From DASZKW01 sp035552775 (GTDB taxonomy: Bacteria > Actinomycetota > Acidimicrobiia > Acidimicrobiales > Palsa-688), in the NCBI GenBank assembly GCA_035552775.1, contig DASZKW010000043.1, positions 1 to 64,000 of the forward strand: 64,000 bases of DNA, read 5' to 3'. The position numbers were made by a program, and so were the translations under genes. The first letter of the stretch is position 1. Each line of letters opens with the position of its first letter. Below are positions 25,401 to 34,013 of this stretch, piece by piece. Below the pieces are notes generated by a model. The model saw only the letters and a list, made by a program, of their open reading frames with translations, was not told the DNA's origin and did no database searches.

Positions 25401-25688
25401 ATGGCCAGAAGGACCAAGGACGCGCCTGGTCGGGTAACCCCCAAGGGCGGTCCTGCAAAATCGCGAGCGGCGGTGACGTCGGGCCGCTATACGGCGCCGA
25501 TACCGAGCGAGTACCGCTCCAGCCCGTGGTGGACGCCGGTGGTCATGCTGGCGTTCTTCGGCCTCGGCATCCTGTGCATCCTGCTCAACTACCTGAGCAT
25601 CCTGCCCGGCGGGGCGAGTAACGCTTACCTGCTGACGGGCTTGGGCCTCATCGTGGTCGGCTTCATCATCGCCACCCGCTGGCACTGA
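25401..25688 (+). CDS. crgA: Cell division protein CrgA
   Basis: Small membrane protein that coordinates septal wall synthesis and recruits FtsZ/FtsI partners in actinobacteria. The 95-residue product has a basic cytoplasmic start (MARRTKDAPGRVTPKG), the conserved SSPWWTPVVM entry, and two membrane helices (residues 45-65 and 73-92) joined by a short loop LSILPGGASNA. ATG at 25401 is preferred because the basic N-terminus begins there. It closes the conserved kinase/elongation cluster. Confidence 0.93.
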   Translation: MARRTKDAPGRVTPKGGPAKSRAAVTSGRYTAPIPSEYRSSPWWTPVVMLAFFGLGILCILLNYLSILPGGASNAYLLTGLGLIVVGFIIATRWH

Positions 25689-25929
25689 CGCCGCCCGCCG
25701 CGTGACCGGCGGGTTAACGGGGCCTCCTCGGTAGTTACAGAGGTGTGACACTCCCCAGATTTGTCCACAGTCTGGGGATAAGAAAAATCTGGGTGGTCAG
25801 ATGGGCTTCGGTCCTATGAGGGTCGCGGTCATGGCAACCCCTGACTAATGGGGTTGCGCCGGGTACCCTCGCTCGGTTCCACCTCGGGCGCCGCAGCGGC
25901 CCGGCTGGCGATCGGACCCACACGAGAAG
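25689..25929. other. Intergenic region with DnaA-box-like sites and hairpins
   Basis: This 241-base gap holds no gene. It contains an exact actinobacterial DnaA-box sequence TTGTCCACA (25761-25769) and, six bases on, TGGGGATAA (one mismatch from a reverse box). Inverted repeats CCCCAGA/TCTGGGG and CCCAGATTT/AAATCTGGG surround them. A second perfect hairpin, GCAACCCC (25834-25841) with GGGGTTGC (25850-25857), lies 72 bases before the ABC transporter ATG. The hairpins could end crgA transcription or control the transporter. Two boxes are too few to call an origin. Confidence 0.5.
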
Positions 25930-26919
25930 ATGTCCCGTCCGTATAGATCTCCCCATCTGCGCACGGTCGGCCTCTATGCATTGACCCTGTGGGCCGTAAT
26001 CACGCTCGTATTCGTGCTACCCCGGCTGCTGCCCGGCGATCCCCTGGCCAGCCTCAGCGATCCGAGCAGCGGCAACTTCCTCTACGACCCGACCGCCCGA
26101 GCCAAGATCGCCGCCTACTACGGGTTGAACAAACCGCTCGTCAACCAGTACTTCGCCTACCTGGCAGGCCTGGCCCATGCCCAACTCGGCTGGTCAATCT
26201 CGCAGAACACTCCCGTCACCACCATCATCGCCCGGCGCCTGCCTTGGACCCTGCTGCTAATGGTGACCGCGTTGGCATTGTCGTCGGTGATCAGCTTCCT
26301 GACCGGGGTGACAGCTGCCTGGCACCGGGGGGACCGGATCGACCGCGCGCTGATCGTAGCGCTCTCGGCGGCGCGCACGATCCCCGACTACGCCGTGGCG
26401 AGCCTCCTTCTGGTCGCCTTGGCGGTCGTGGTGCCGGTGTTCCCGCTGGCGGGAGCCAAGACCGCCTTCGCCAGCTACTCGTCGCCTTTCGCGGCCATCG
26501 GTGACGTCGGCCGCCACATGGTCCTACCGGTCGTGGCGCTGACCGCGGGACTGGCGGGCAACAAGTTCCTCACCGTCCGCAACACGGTCATCTCCACCCT
26601 CGGGGAGGACTACATGCTGCTGGCCCGGGCCAAGGGGCTCCCGCGCCGGCTGCTCAAGTACCGTCACTCCGGTCGCAACGCCCTTCTCCCGTTCGTGACC
26701 GCCGTGGGCATCCAGACCGGTTTCGCGGTCGGCGGGGCTCTGTTCGTGGAGACCGTCTTCTCCTACCCCGGCATGGGCACCCTGATGAACGCGGCTGTGA
26801 CCGCCCGGGACTATCCACTGCTCCAGGGCAGCTTCTTGGTGCTGGCAACTGTCGTCTTGGTGGTCAACCTGGTCGTCGAGTTGGCCTACGGGCGGCTGGA
26901 CCCCCGCGTGCGGGTATGA
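25930..26919 (+). CDS. ABC transporter permease, DppB/OppB family
   Basis: First permease of a peptide/nickel-type importer. The 329-residue protein has six membrane helices and the family segments VLPRLLPGDPLASL near the N terminus and EDYMLLARAKGLPRRLLKYRHSGRNALLP (the EAA coupling loop) near residue 225, ending FSYPGMGTLMNAA. It starts the operon permease-permease-ATPase-binding protein-FmdE. Its stop overlaps the next ATG (ATGA). The ligand cannot be told from the permease: di- or oligopeptides, nickel chelates and opines use this family. Confidence 0.92.
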   Translation: MSRPYRSPHLRTVGLYALTLWAVITLVFVLPRLLPGDPLASLSDPSSGNFLYDPTARAKIAAYYGLNKPLVNQYFAYLAGLAHAQLGWSISQNTPVTTIIARRLPWTLLLMVTALALSSVISFLTGVTAAWHRGDRIDRALIVALSAARTIPDYAVASLLLVALAVVVPVFPLAGAKTAFASYSSPFAAIGDVGRHMVLPVVALTAGLAGNKFLTVRNTVISTLGEDYMLLARAKGLPRRLLKYRHSGRNALLPFVTAVGIQTGFAVGGALFVETVFSYPGMGTLMNAAVTARDYPLLQGSFLVLATVVLVVNLVVELAYGRLDPRVRV

Positions 26920-27803
26920 CCCTGCCCGCCGTGACCGGCGATGCAGCGGTCCGAGCGCGAGCGGTCCCGTTCTGGCGCCGGCGCCCGGGGATGGGGCTGG
27001 TCGGTGGCGTCGTCGTAGGCGCCTTCGCAGTGCTGGCCGCGCTGGGCGGGACGCTCGCCCCCTACCGGCCGTCGGCCATCACCGGTGCGACCCTCCAGGC
27101 GCCAGGGACCGGCCATCTCCTAGGCACCAACGGCATCGGCCAGGACGTGGCCACCCAGCTGATCCTGGGTACACGGGTCTCGCTGGTGGTGGCCGTGCTC
27201 GCCGGCGTAGGCACCGTGGCGCTCGGGGGGATCGTGGGGATCGGGGCCGGCTGGTCCAGGGGCTGGGTGGACGCCGTGCTGATGCGTTTCACCGACGTGG
27301 TGCTGGTGTTGCCCAAACTGCCGCTGCTGCTGCTGGTAGGCGCCTTGACGGGTGGCTCCGTGGTGGCGTTGGCCGGGCTGATCGCTGCCACCTTCTGGCC
27401 GATGACCGCACGCATCTTGCGCTCCCAGGTCCTCACTTTGCGGTCGCGCACCCATATCCGGGCGGCCACCGGCTTCGGGGCGGGGTCCTGGTACCAGCTA
27501 CGCCATCACATCCTCCCCGACCTGGGACTGCTCCTCATCGCCGACCTCATCCCCGCGGCCGGACGGGCGGTCGCCCTGCAGGCGGGCCTGGCCTTCCTCG
27601 GGGTGGGCAACCCCGCCCAGCCCAGCTGGGGTGCCATGATGCGTGATGCCCTCAATTACCCGTACCTGTTCGAGACTTCGGCGTGGTTGTGGTGGCTGGT
27701 CCCGCCCGTGCTGTGCATCATGGCGCTGGTGATCGGCGTGACTTTGCTCGGCACGGCGGCTGAGACCCGCGTAAGCCCCCGGCTGGCCCGCCACCAGCGC
27801 TAA
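26916..27803 (+). CDS. ABC transporter permease, DppC/OppC family
   Basis: Second permease of the same importer (295 residues). It has the N-terminal helix, the family segment GTNGIGQDVATQLILGTRVSL, six helices in total, and the coupling loop THIRAATGFGAGSWYQLRHHILPD near residue 180, followed by GVGNPAQPSWGAMM. The four-base overlap with the upstream gene and the six-base gap to the ATPase gene show one transcript. Confidence 0.93.
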   Translation: MTLPAVTGDAAVRARAVPFWRRRPGMGLVGGVVVGAFAVLAALGGTLAPYRPSAITGATLQAPGTGHLLGTNGIGQDVATQLILGTRVSLVVAVLAGVGTVALGGIVGIGAGWSRGWVDAVLMRFTDVVLVLPKLPLLLLVGALTGGSVVALAGLIAATFWPMTARILRSQVLTLRSRTHIRAATGFGAGSWYQLRHHILPDLGLLLIADLIPAAGRAVALQAGLAFLGVGNPAQPSWGAMMRDALNYPYLFETSAWLWWLVPPVLCIMALVIGVTLLGTAAETRVSPRLARHQR

Positions 27804-27809
27804 GCCGCC

Positions 27810-29570
27810 ATGAGCTCCCCGAGGCTGCGTGTCGAGGACCTGCGGGTCACCTACCCGGGGAATCGGCCGGTGACGGCGCTCGCCGGCGTCGACCTGACGC
27901 TGGACGCCGGGAGCTGCCTGTGCGTGCTCGGCGAGTCGGGATCCGGCAAGTCGACTCTGGCTCACGGCCTGATCGGGCTCCTCGGCGATGCCGAGGTCGC
28001 TGGCCGCATCCGGCTGGAGGGCGAGGACCTCGCCGACCAGGGCGACTGGCAGCGCGTGCGCTGGCGCCAAATTTCGATAGTGCTGTCGTCGGGCACAGCG
28101 CTCAACCCGGTGCTGCGCATCGGGGACCAAATCGCCGAGCCGCTAAAGGTACACGGGGGAGCGAGCTCAGGAGCAGCCAATGCGCGGGTCGACGCGCTGC
28201 TCGACCAGGTCGGCCTGGGACCGTGGGCGGCAGGGCGTTTCCCTAGGGAGCTTTCGACCGGCCAGCGCAGGCTGGCCATGATTGCGGTGGCGCTGGTTTG
28301 CGACGCTCCGGTGGTCCTCCTGGACGAGCCGACTTCGGGGCTCGACCCGCAAACTCGCAGGGAGCTACTGCGCCTGCTGGGCGCGCTCCGCGACGAGGGC
28401 CGCAGCCTGCTCATGCTCACCCACGACCTGGCCGCCGCCCGGGCCCTGGCCGACGAGGTGCTCGTGTTGTACCGGGGGTGGGTGGCCGAACGGGGACCGG
28501 CGGCCGCCGTGCTCGACGATCCGCGCCACCCCTACTCCTTCGGGCTACTCAACGCCAATCCCAGCCTGGGGTCGGTGAAGGAGCTGCGCGGCATCCGCGG
28601 CGACCCCCCCGACCCGAGCCAGGTGGCGGTCGGGTGCCCGTTCGTCGAGCGCTGCACCCAGGCCATCCCCGCCTGTGTGAAGCAGCGGCCCCCCGAGATC
28701 CCACCCGACGGCGAGGACGGGCCGCGGCACGTGGCCTGCGTCCGCGCCGGTCTGGTCCCGGTCCTCGAGCTGCGGGCGATCACCAAGAGCTACCTTCTCC
28801 GCCAGGGCCCGCTCGGCCATCAGCATGTGGCCGCCGTGGCAGGGGTCGATCTAACCGTCCGCGAGTCCGAGGTGGTCGGCCTGGTCGGCCGCAACGGGGC
28901 TGGCAAGTCGACCCTCGCCCAGATATGCGCCCGCCTCCTCGAGCCTGACGCTGGCGAGGTTCGCCTGGAGGGGACCGACGTGCTGGCGCTGACCGGGCGC
29001 GACTTGCGCCGGGCCCGGGCCCGGGTGCAGATGCTCTTCCCCGACCCGCTCGAGGCGCTGTCTGCCCGGTTCACGGTCGGCCGGCTGGTGCGCGAGCCGC
29101 TCGACGTCCAGGAGGTCGGCGACCCTGAATGGCGCGACGAGGAGGTGACCCGCCTCCTCGGCCAGGTTCGCCTGCCCGCGTCCGCGGTCCTCGACCGGAG
29201 GACCCACGAGCTCTCCACCGGCCAGCTCCAGCGGGTGGCGCTGGCCAGGGCACTGGCGCTGGCTCCCAAGCTGCTCGTGGCCGACGAGCCCGTGGAGCAC
29301 CTGGACCCCTCCGAGCGGGCCAAGGTGCTGCAGCTGTTGAAGACCATCCAGGTGGAACGGGGAATGGCCATGTTGCTGGTCTCCCATGACCTGGGGGTCG
29401 TGCTGCGCGTCGCCGACCGGGTGGTGGTGGTCGACGGCGGCCGGGTCGTTGAGGAGGGGCCGAGCGCCCAGATACTCCGCCACCCCGCGCATCCGGTCAC
29501 CCGCCAGCTTTTGGAGGCCAGCGGAGCGGAGATCGCTGATCGGTTTTCCGGCCTACTTGACCCGGTATAG
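27810..29570 (+). CDS. Fused dual ATPase of peptide/nickel-type ABC transporter (DppD-DppF)
   Basis: Energises the importer. The 586-residue protein joins two ABC domains. Domain 1 (1-255) has Walker A GESGSGKST, a modified signature ELSTGQRR and Walker B VLLDEPTSGLD. An oligopeptide-transporter C-terminal segment with spaced cysteines (GCPFVERCTQAIPACVKQ) follows. Domain 2 (315-570) has GRNGAGKST, ELSTGQLQR and LLVADEPVEHLD. Both signatures read LSTGQ rather than LSGGQ, a shared change. Domain 2 Walker B retains its Glu. Fusion of the two subunits replaces the usual separate dppD and dppF. Confidence 0.93.
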   Translation: MSSPRLRVEDLRVTYPGNRPVTALAGVDLTLDAGSCLCVLGESGSGKSTLAHGLIGLLGDAEVAGRIRLEGEDLADQGDWQRVRWRQISIVLSSGTALNPVLRIGDQIAEPLKVHGGASSGAANARVDALLDQVGLGPWAAGRFPRELSTGQRRLAMIAVALVCDAPVVLLDEPTSGLDPQTRRELLRLLGALRDEGRSLLMLTHDLAAARALADEVLVLYRGWVAERGPAAAVLDDPRHPYSFGLLNANPSLGSVKELRGIRGDPPDPSQVAVGCPFVERCTQAIPACVKQRPPEIPPDGEDGPRHVACVRAGLVPVLELRAITKSYLLRQGPLGHQHVAAVAGVDLTVRESEVVGLVGRNGAGKSTLAQICARLLEPDAGEVRLEGTDVLALTGRDLRRARARVQMLFPDPLEALSARFTVGRLVREPLDVQEVGDPEWRDEEVTRLLGQVRLPASAVLDRRTHELSTGQLQRVALARALALAPKLLVADEPVEHLDPSERAKVLQLLKTIQVERGMAMLLVSHDLGVVLRVADRVVVVDGGRVVEEGPSAQILRHPAHPVTRQLLEASGAEIADRFSGLLDPV

Positions 29571-29621
29571 TCCAGCGACTCCCACGGAGTCCGATCTCGA
29601 CGGGGAAGGGATGCACTCCCA

Positions 29622-31274
29622 GTGACACGACGCTACGTGACCGCCTTCGCCTGCGCCGCTGTGCTGGCGCTCGGACTTACGGCGTGCGGGAGCTCCGGCG
29701 CCAAAAAAGCCAGCGGCGCGGGCCCCTTAACATTGCGTTTCGCCGGCTCCAGCCAGGGAGCTGGCTATCCCACCCCGTTCGCCGCCATCCGGGGGCCAGG
29801 ACAGCTGCTGACAACCTTCATGTTCGACACCCTGGCCTTCCCCGACGTCACCGGTCAGCCGAAGCCGTGGCTCGCCCAGTCCTGGCAGGAGTCTGCCGAT
29901 GGCAAGACGTGGACCTTCCAGCTTCACCCCAAGGTCACCTGGCAGGACGGCAAGCCGCTCACGTCGGCCGACGTGGTGTTCAGCTTCAATTACGACCTGC
30001 ACGGGCCGGGAGAGGCGACCGGCGTCGCCCAAGGCATCAACTACATCCGCAACGTCACCGCCACGGGGCCCGACACGGTGGTCATCAAGCTCAAAGCCCC
30101 CGAAGCCTCGTTCCTCTCCGACATCGCCGGGGCGTTCGGGGTGGCCATCATCCCCCAGCACATCTGGGCGGCGGTGAGCGACCCCGCCCATTTCCAGGGG
30201 CCCCAGTCGCTGATCGGATCGGGCCCGTACCGGCTGAAGACGTTCGACCTGAGCACCGGCAGCTACGACTTCGTGGCCAACGACGGATTCTACCTCGGCA
30301 GGCCCACTGTCCAGCAGTTCCAGATCATCCCGGAAAACAACCCGCTGGTTGCCCTCCAGCAAGGACAGCTGACTTCGGCCTCCACGTCCAACGGCGTGTT
30401 CCCCCAGGCGGAGTTCAACCTACTCAGCAAGAGCTTCAAGTTGCTGACAGCCCCGGGAGAGTTCAACGAGGCTCTCTTTTTCAACCTGGCCGGCGGCTCC
30501 CCCTACAACCAGGTGGATTTCCGCCACGCGGTGGCCTACGCCCTGAACCGCCAGGACATGCTCGACCGGCTGGCAGACGGGCGCGGCGTTCCCGGTAGCG
30601 CCGGCGGCCTGGGGCCTGACAACCCCTACCTCGACAACAACGTGGCGTCCTACCCCTACGACCCGGCCAAGGCAAAAGCACTCCTCGACCAGCTCGGGAT
30701 CAAGGCTGCCGCCGGTGCCACCTTTCGCACAAGCCCCGACGGTGCGTCCCTGACGATCCCGCTTCTCGCCAGCGCGGCCGACATCCAGCAGGCACAGCTC
30801 GTCCAGCAGTACCTGCGGGCGGTGGGCCTCAACGTGCAGATCACCTCGGTCGACCAGCCGACCTCCGACGCAGCCGACGCGAGCGGGCACTACAAGATGG
30901 CCATCGTGCACTTTGGCGGCCTGGGCAGCGATCCGAGCGGGCTCATCCAAAGGTTCGCCTCCTCCTCCAAGAGCAAGTCGTTCACCCGGGTGACCGGCTA
31001 CCACGACCCGGCCTTCGACAAGCTGGCCGCCGAGCAGGCCACCACGGTCGACGTCGCCCATCGCAAGCAGCTCGTCGACCAGATGCAGGTACTCCTGGCC
31101 AACGACCTGCCCGAGTTGCCCCTCTACATCCCTGAACAGATCACCTTCGTGAACGCCAAGGTGTTCCACGGGTGGGCCTACACGCCGGCGTGCCCGCCTT
31201 GCGGGGCGGGTATGAACAAGCGGATGCTGGTGAGCGGTAGCGCTGCCCCGGCGCCGAGCAATTCGTCGACATAG
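29622..31274 (+). CDS. Solute-binding lipoprotein, peptide/nickel-type family 5
   Basis: Binds the transported ligand outside the membrane. The 550-residue protein from GTG at 29622 has a lipoprotein signal with lipobox LTAC. The SBP family 5 fold follows (LAQSWQESADGKTWTFQLHPKVTWQDGKPLTSADV, DFRHAVAYALNRQDML, ending LPELPLYIPEQITFVNAKVFHGW). A short C-terminal segment CPPCGAG has two cysteines, uncommon in this family. The gene follows the ATPase gene by 51 bases and precedes fmdE by 25. Ligand unknown; see the FmdE entry for context. Confidence 0.92.
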   Translation: MTRRYVTAFACAAVLALGLTACGSSGAKKASGAGPLTLRFAGSSQGAGYPTPFAAIRGPGQLLTTFMFDTLAFPDVTGQPKPWLAQSWQESADGKTWTFQLHPKVTWQDGKPLTSADVVFSFNYDLHGPGEATGVAQGINYIRNVTATGPDTVVIKLKAPEASFLSDIAGAFGVAIIPQHIWAAVSDPAHFQGPQSLIGSGPYRLKTFDLSTGSYDFVANDGFYLGRPTVQQFQIIPENNPLVALQQGQLTSASTSNGVFPQAEFNLLSKSFKLLTAPGEFNEALFFNLAGGSPYNQVDFRHAVAYALNRQDMLDRLADGRGVPGSAGGLGPDNPYLDNNVASYPYDPAKAKALLDQLGIKAAAGATFRTSPDGASLTIPLLASAADIQQAQLVQQYLRAVGLNVQITSVDQPTSDAADASGHYKMAIVHFGGLGSDPSGLIQRFASSSKSKSFTRVTGYHDPAFDKLAAEQATTVDVAHRKQLVDQMQVLLANDLPELPLYIPEQITFVNAKVFHGWAYTPACPPCGAGMNKRMLVSGSAAPAPSNSST

Positions 31275-31299
31275 CCGTAGCCAAACCCCGGAGGTTCAG

Positions 31300-31947
31300 A
31301 TGTCCGCCACCGACCAAGAGACCATTCGCCGGATCGAGGACTTCCACGGACACATGTGCCCCGGGCTAGCGATGGGCATCCGGGCCGCCGAGGTGGCGCT
31401 GGAGTGTATTGGAGCCCACGCGGCGGACGAGGAGGTAGTGGCCATCGTCGAGACCGACATGTGCGGCGTCGACGCCATACAGTTCCTGACCGGCTGCACC
31501 TTCGGTAAGGGCAATCTCATCCACTTGGACTACGGCAAGAACGCCTACACGTTCTGCCGTCGCTCCGACGGTCGGGCGATCCGGGTTACCGGCAAGGCCC
31601 GCGCGTGGGGTGGAGAGGACCCCGAGTGGCAGCGCCTGTTCACTTCCGTGCGGGGCGGCGGCGCCACCCCCGAGGAGCACCGGCGCTTCACCACGTTGCA
31701 CCGCGCCCGGGCAGAGCGAGTCCTGTCTGCCCCCATCGACGATCTCTACGAGGTGGCCAAAGTGGACGTCGAGGTGCCGGCGAGGGCACGCATCCACACC
31801 TCGCTGCCCTGCGCCAACTGCGGCGAGAACACCATGGAGACCCGGGTGCGGCTTCTTCGGGGCCGCCAACTGTGCCCTCCCTGCTTCGAGGCCGAGCTGG
31901 CCGGTCGCCATCCGGTCGCCATGCGCGGGGCGCCCAGTTCCACCTGA
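31300..31947 (+). CDS. FmdE-domain protein with C-terminal zinc ribbon
   Basis: FmdE domains were first described in formylmethanofuran dehydrogenase subunit E, but stand-alone bacterial members are not part of that enzyme and their role is not established. Residues 10-130 carry the signature FHGHMCPGLAMGIRAAEVAL, then ETDMCGVDAIQFLTGCTFGKGN, giving conserved His and three Cys residues that probably bind metal. Residues 165-200 add a zinc ribbon (CANCGENTMETRVR and CPPCF). It is the last gene of the ABC transporter operon, so it may process or sense the imported metal or cofactor. No methanogenesis-type genes are near. Confidence 0.88.
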   Translation: MSATDQETIRRIEDFHGHMCPGLAMGIRAAEVALECIGAHAADEEVVAIVETDMCGVDAIQFLTGCTFGKGNLIHLDYGKNAYTFCRRSDGRAIRVTGKARAWGGEDPEWQRLFTSVRGGGATPEEHRRFTTLHRARAERVLSAPIDDLYEVAKVDVEVPARARIHTSLPCANCGENTMETRVRLLRGRQLCPPCFEAELAGRHPVAMRGAPSST

Positions 31948-32005
31948 CCCGTTCGAGCGGCGCCCGACCCGTTCGAGCGGCGCCCGACCCATCCGAGTTG
32001 CGCCG
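31946..32005. repeat. 20-base tandem repeat between convergent genes
   Basis: Two exact copies of GACCCGTTCGAGCGGCGCCC and a degraded third fill the gap between the FmdE-domain gene and the convergent thiolase gene. The first copy begins at the stop of the former. No terminator hairpin with a T-run is seen. Confidence 0.9.
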
Positions 32006-32015
32006 TGCCGACGGC

Positions 32016-33212
32016 TCAACCGAGACGCTCGATGATCATTGCGTTGGCCAGCCCGCCACCTTCGCACATGGTCTGGAGCCCGTAGCGGCCGCCGCTTCGG
32101 CCCAGCTCGAACACCAAGGTGGCGAGCAACTTGGTGCCCGAAGACCCCAGGGGATGACCGAGGGCGATCGCCCCCCCGTTGACGTTGACCCGGCTCATGT
32201 CGGGGCGAAGCTCCTGCTCCCAGGCCAACACGACTGACGCGAAGGCCTCGTTGATCTCGACCGCGTCGATGTCGTCGATGGTCAGCTTGGCCTTCTCCAG
32301 CACCTTGCGGGTGGCGGGGATGGGACCGGTGAGCATGGTTACGGGATCGACGCCTGCCAGGGCAAAGGCGTGGAACCGGGCCAGCGGCGTGAGACCGAGA
32401 GCGGCGCATCGCTCCTCGCTCATGATGAGAGCAGCTGACGCGCCGTCGGTGATCTGCGAGGAGTTGCCGGCGGTGATCTTGCCATCCGGCTTGAACGCCG
32501 GCTTCAAGTTGGCCAAAGTCTCGGCGGTGGTGCCCGGTCGGATCCCTTCGTCGGCGGTGACGGTCTCGCCGGTAGCGACGATCTTGCCCGTTTCCTTGTC
32601 CTTGACCCTCGCCGCCACGGGCACGATCTCCTGGTCGAAGCGGCCCTCCTCGGTGGCTCGGACCGCCAGTTGCTGGCTGCGGGCGCCGAAGGCGTCGAGA
32701 TCGGCACGCGACAGGTCCCACCGGTCGGCGATGAGCTCTGCGGAGATGCCCTGAGGGACCAGACCGCCTACTGCGGCGTAGCGCTCGGCCACCGTCGGGC
32801 CGAAGGGGACGCCAACGCCGGGGACAATGGCCGAAGCGCCCATGGGTACCAGGCTCATCACCTCGACGCCGGCGGCGACGACCACGTCGTAGGCCCCGGA
32901 CATGACGCCCTGGGCGGCGAAGTGCACCGCCTGCTGCGACGACCCGCACTGGCGGTCGATGGTCGTGGCCGGCACGGACTCGGGCCAACCCGCGGCCAGC
33001 ACGGCGTTACGCCCGACGTTGATGGACTGGGCGCCGACCTGCATGACGCAGCCCATGATCACGTCCTCGACCATTTCGGGGTCGAGGTCGTTGCGTGCGG
33101 CCAAGGCCTCGAGGACCGCAGCCGCCAAGTCGACGGGATGCCACCCCGACAGCTTCCCGTTGCGCTTGCCCCCGGCGCTGCGGACGGCGTCGACGATCAC
33201 GGCGGTGGTCAT
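32016..33212 (-). CDS. Thiolase (acetyl-CoA C-acyltransferase)
   Basis: Cleaves or forms 3-ketoacyl-CoA in fatty-acid degradation or related pathways. The 398-residue protein has the acylation Cys89 in DRQCGSSQQAVHFA, the catalytic His in NGGAIALGHPLGSSG near residue 345, and a C-terminal CEGGGLANAM loop with the second Cys. The usual CxGGGxG is CEGGGLA here, a small change. Whether it is degradative or biosynthetic cannot be told. A 21-base palindrome lies 24 bases upstream of the ATG and probably binds a TetR-type repressor. Confidence 0.93.
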   Translation of the reverse strand: MTTAVIVDAVRSAGGKRNGKLSGWHPVDLAAAVLEALAARNDLDPEMVEDVIMGCVMQVGAQSINVGRNAVLAAGWPESVPATTIDRQCGSSQQAVHFAAQGVMSGAYDVVVAAGVEVMSLVPMGASAIVPGVGVPFGPTVAERYAAVGGLVPQGISAELIADRWDLSRADLDAFGARSQQLAVRATEEGRFDQEIVPVAARVKDKETGKIVATGETVTADEGIRPGTTAETLANLKPAFKPDGKITAGNSSQITDGASAALIMSEERCAALGLTPLARFHAFALAGVDPVTMLTGPIPATRKVLEKAKLTIDDIDAVEINEAFASVVLAWEQELRPDMSRVNVNGGAIALGHPLGSSGTKLLATLVFELGRSGGRYGLQTMCEGGGLANAMIIERLG

Positions 33213-33235
33213 GTGGGCTCCTCGGGCGTAAAAGA

Positions 33236-33256
33236 ACAGTGGTCAGTGACCATTGT
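33236..33256 (-). promoter_or_regulatory. Palindromic operator upstream of thiolase
   Basis: A 21-base inverted repeat with half-sites ACAGTGGTCA and TGACCATTGT around a central G (nine of ten positions pair; the inner TGGTCA/TGACCA is perfect). Position, 24 bases before the thiolase start, and symmetry suggest a TetR-family operator. No regulator gene is adjacent. Confidence 0.6.
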
Positions 33257-33311
33257 GCGGCGTCCCCGCCGCAAACGAGTCGCCGGCCCCGCGAACGGGC
33301 CGAGGCGCGGG

Positions 33312-33343
33312 AAGGGCGCCCGCACACGACGGGCGCCCTTTTT
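33312..33343. terminator. Hairpin terminator between peroxiredoxin and thiolase genes
   Basis: An 11-bp perfect stem AAGGGCGCCCG / CGGGCGCCCTT with a 7-base loop. The T-run is stronger when read on plus; on minus, the direction of the peroxiredoxin transcript, only TTCCC follows. It begins 23 bases beyond the peroxiredoxin stop and probably ends that transcript, perhaps in both directions. Confidence 0.7.
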
Positions 33344-33365
33344 CCCACTGTATTCGGCTGTGGCG

Positions 33366-34001
33366 CTACTTGTTCGGTTGGGGTGTCAGGCGCAGGTACG
33401 GGCGCTTGGTCTCCCAGCCCCTGGGAAACTTCTCCTTGGCCGCCTCGTCGCTGATGGCGGGGGATATCACCACGTCGCCTCCGTCGACCCAGTCGGCGGG
33501 CGTGGACACCGAGAACTTGGCCGTCAACTGCAACGAGTCGATCACCCGCAGGATCTCGGCGAAGTTGCGTCCCGTGCTCTGGGGATAGGTGATGGTCAAC
33601 TTCACCTTCTTGTCCGGACCGATCACGAACACCGAGCGGACCGTGACCGTGTCGCTGGCGTTGGGGTGGATCATGCCGTACAGGTCGGCCACCTTGTGGT
33701 CCGGGTCGGCGATGATCGGGAAGTTCATCTTGGTGTCCTGGGTGTCGTTGATGTCGTCCAGCCAGTCCTTGTGGGATTCCACGGAATCCACGCTGACCGC
33801 GATGACCTTGGTGTTGCGCTTGTCGAACTCGTCCTTGAGCTTGGCCACCGCCCCCAGTTCGGTGGTGCACACCGGCGTGAAGTCCTTGGGATGGGAGAAC
33901 AGCACGCCCCACCCGTCACCCAGCCACTCGTGGAAGTGCACCGTGCCCTCTGTGGTGTCCGCGGTGAAGTCCGGTGCCTCGTCACCTAGCTGCAATGCCA
34001 T
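33366..34001 (-). CDS. 1-Cys peroxiredoxin (Prx6 family)
   Basis: Reduces hydrogen peroxide and organic peroxides in the cytosol. The 211-residue length and the long C-terminal domain (after residue 160) mark the Prx6 group. The peroxidatic Cys45 lies in FSHPKDFTPVCTTELGAV with the conserved Pro and Thr. No resolving Cys is visible, so thiol reductants must come from elsewhere. GAGGAGG lies four bases before the ATG. A 12-base tandem repeat sits just upstream. Confidence 0.95.
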   Translation of the reverse strand: MALQLGDEAPDFTADTTEGTVHFHEWLGDGWGVLFSHPKDFTPVCTTELGAVAKLKDEFDKRNTKVIAVSVDSVESHKDWLDDINDTQDTKMNFPIIADPDHKVADLYGMIHPNASDTVTVRSVFVIGPDKKVKLTITYPQSTGRNFAEILRVIDSLQLTAKFSVSTPADWVDGGDVVISPAISDEAAKEKFPRGWETKRPYLRLTPQPNK

Positions 34002-34013
34002 GCATCCTCCTCA

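Noticed and set aside
29586..29625. Short leader frame ATG-His-Ser-Gln overlapping the binding-protein GTG
   Set aside because: A four-codon frame ending in TGA at the GTG may be chance; nothing further supports an attenuating leader peptide.
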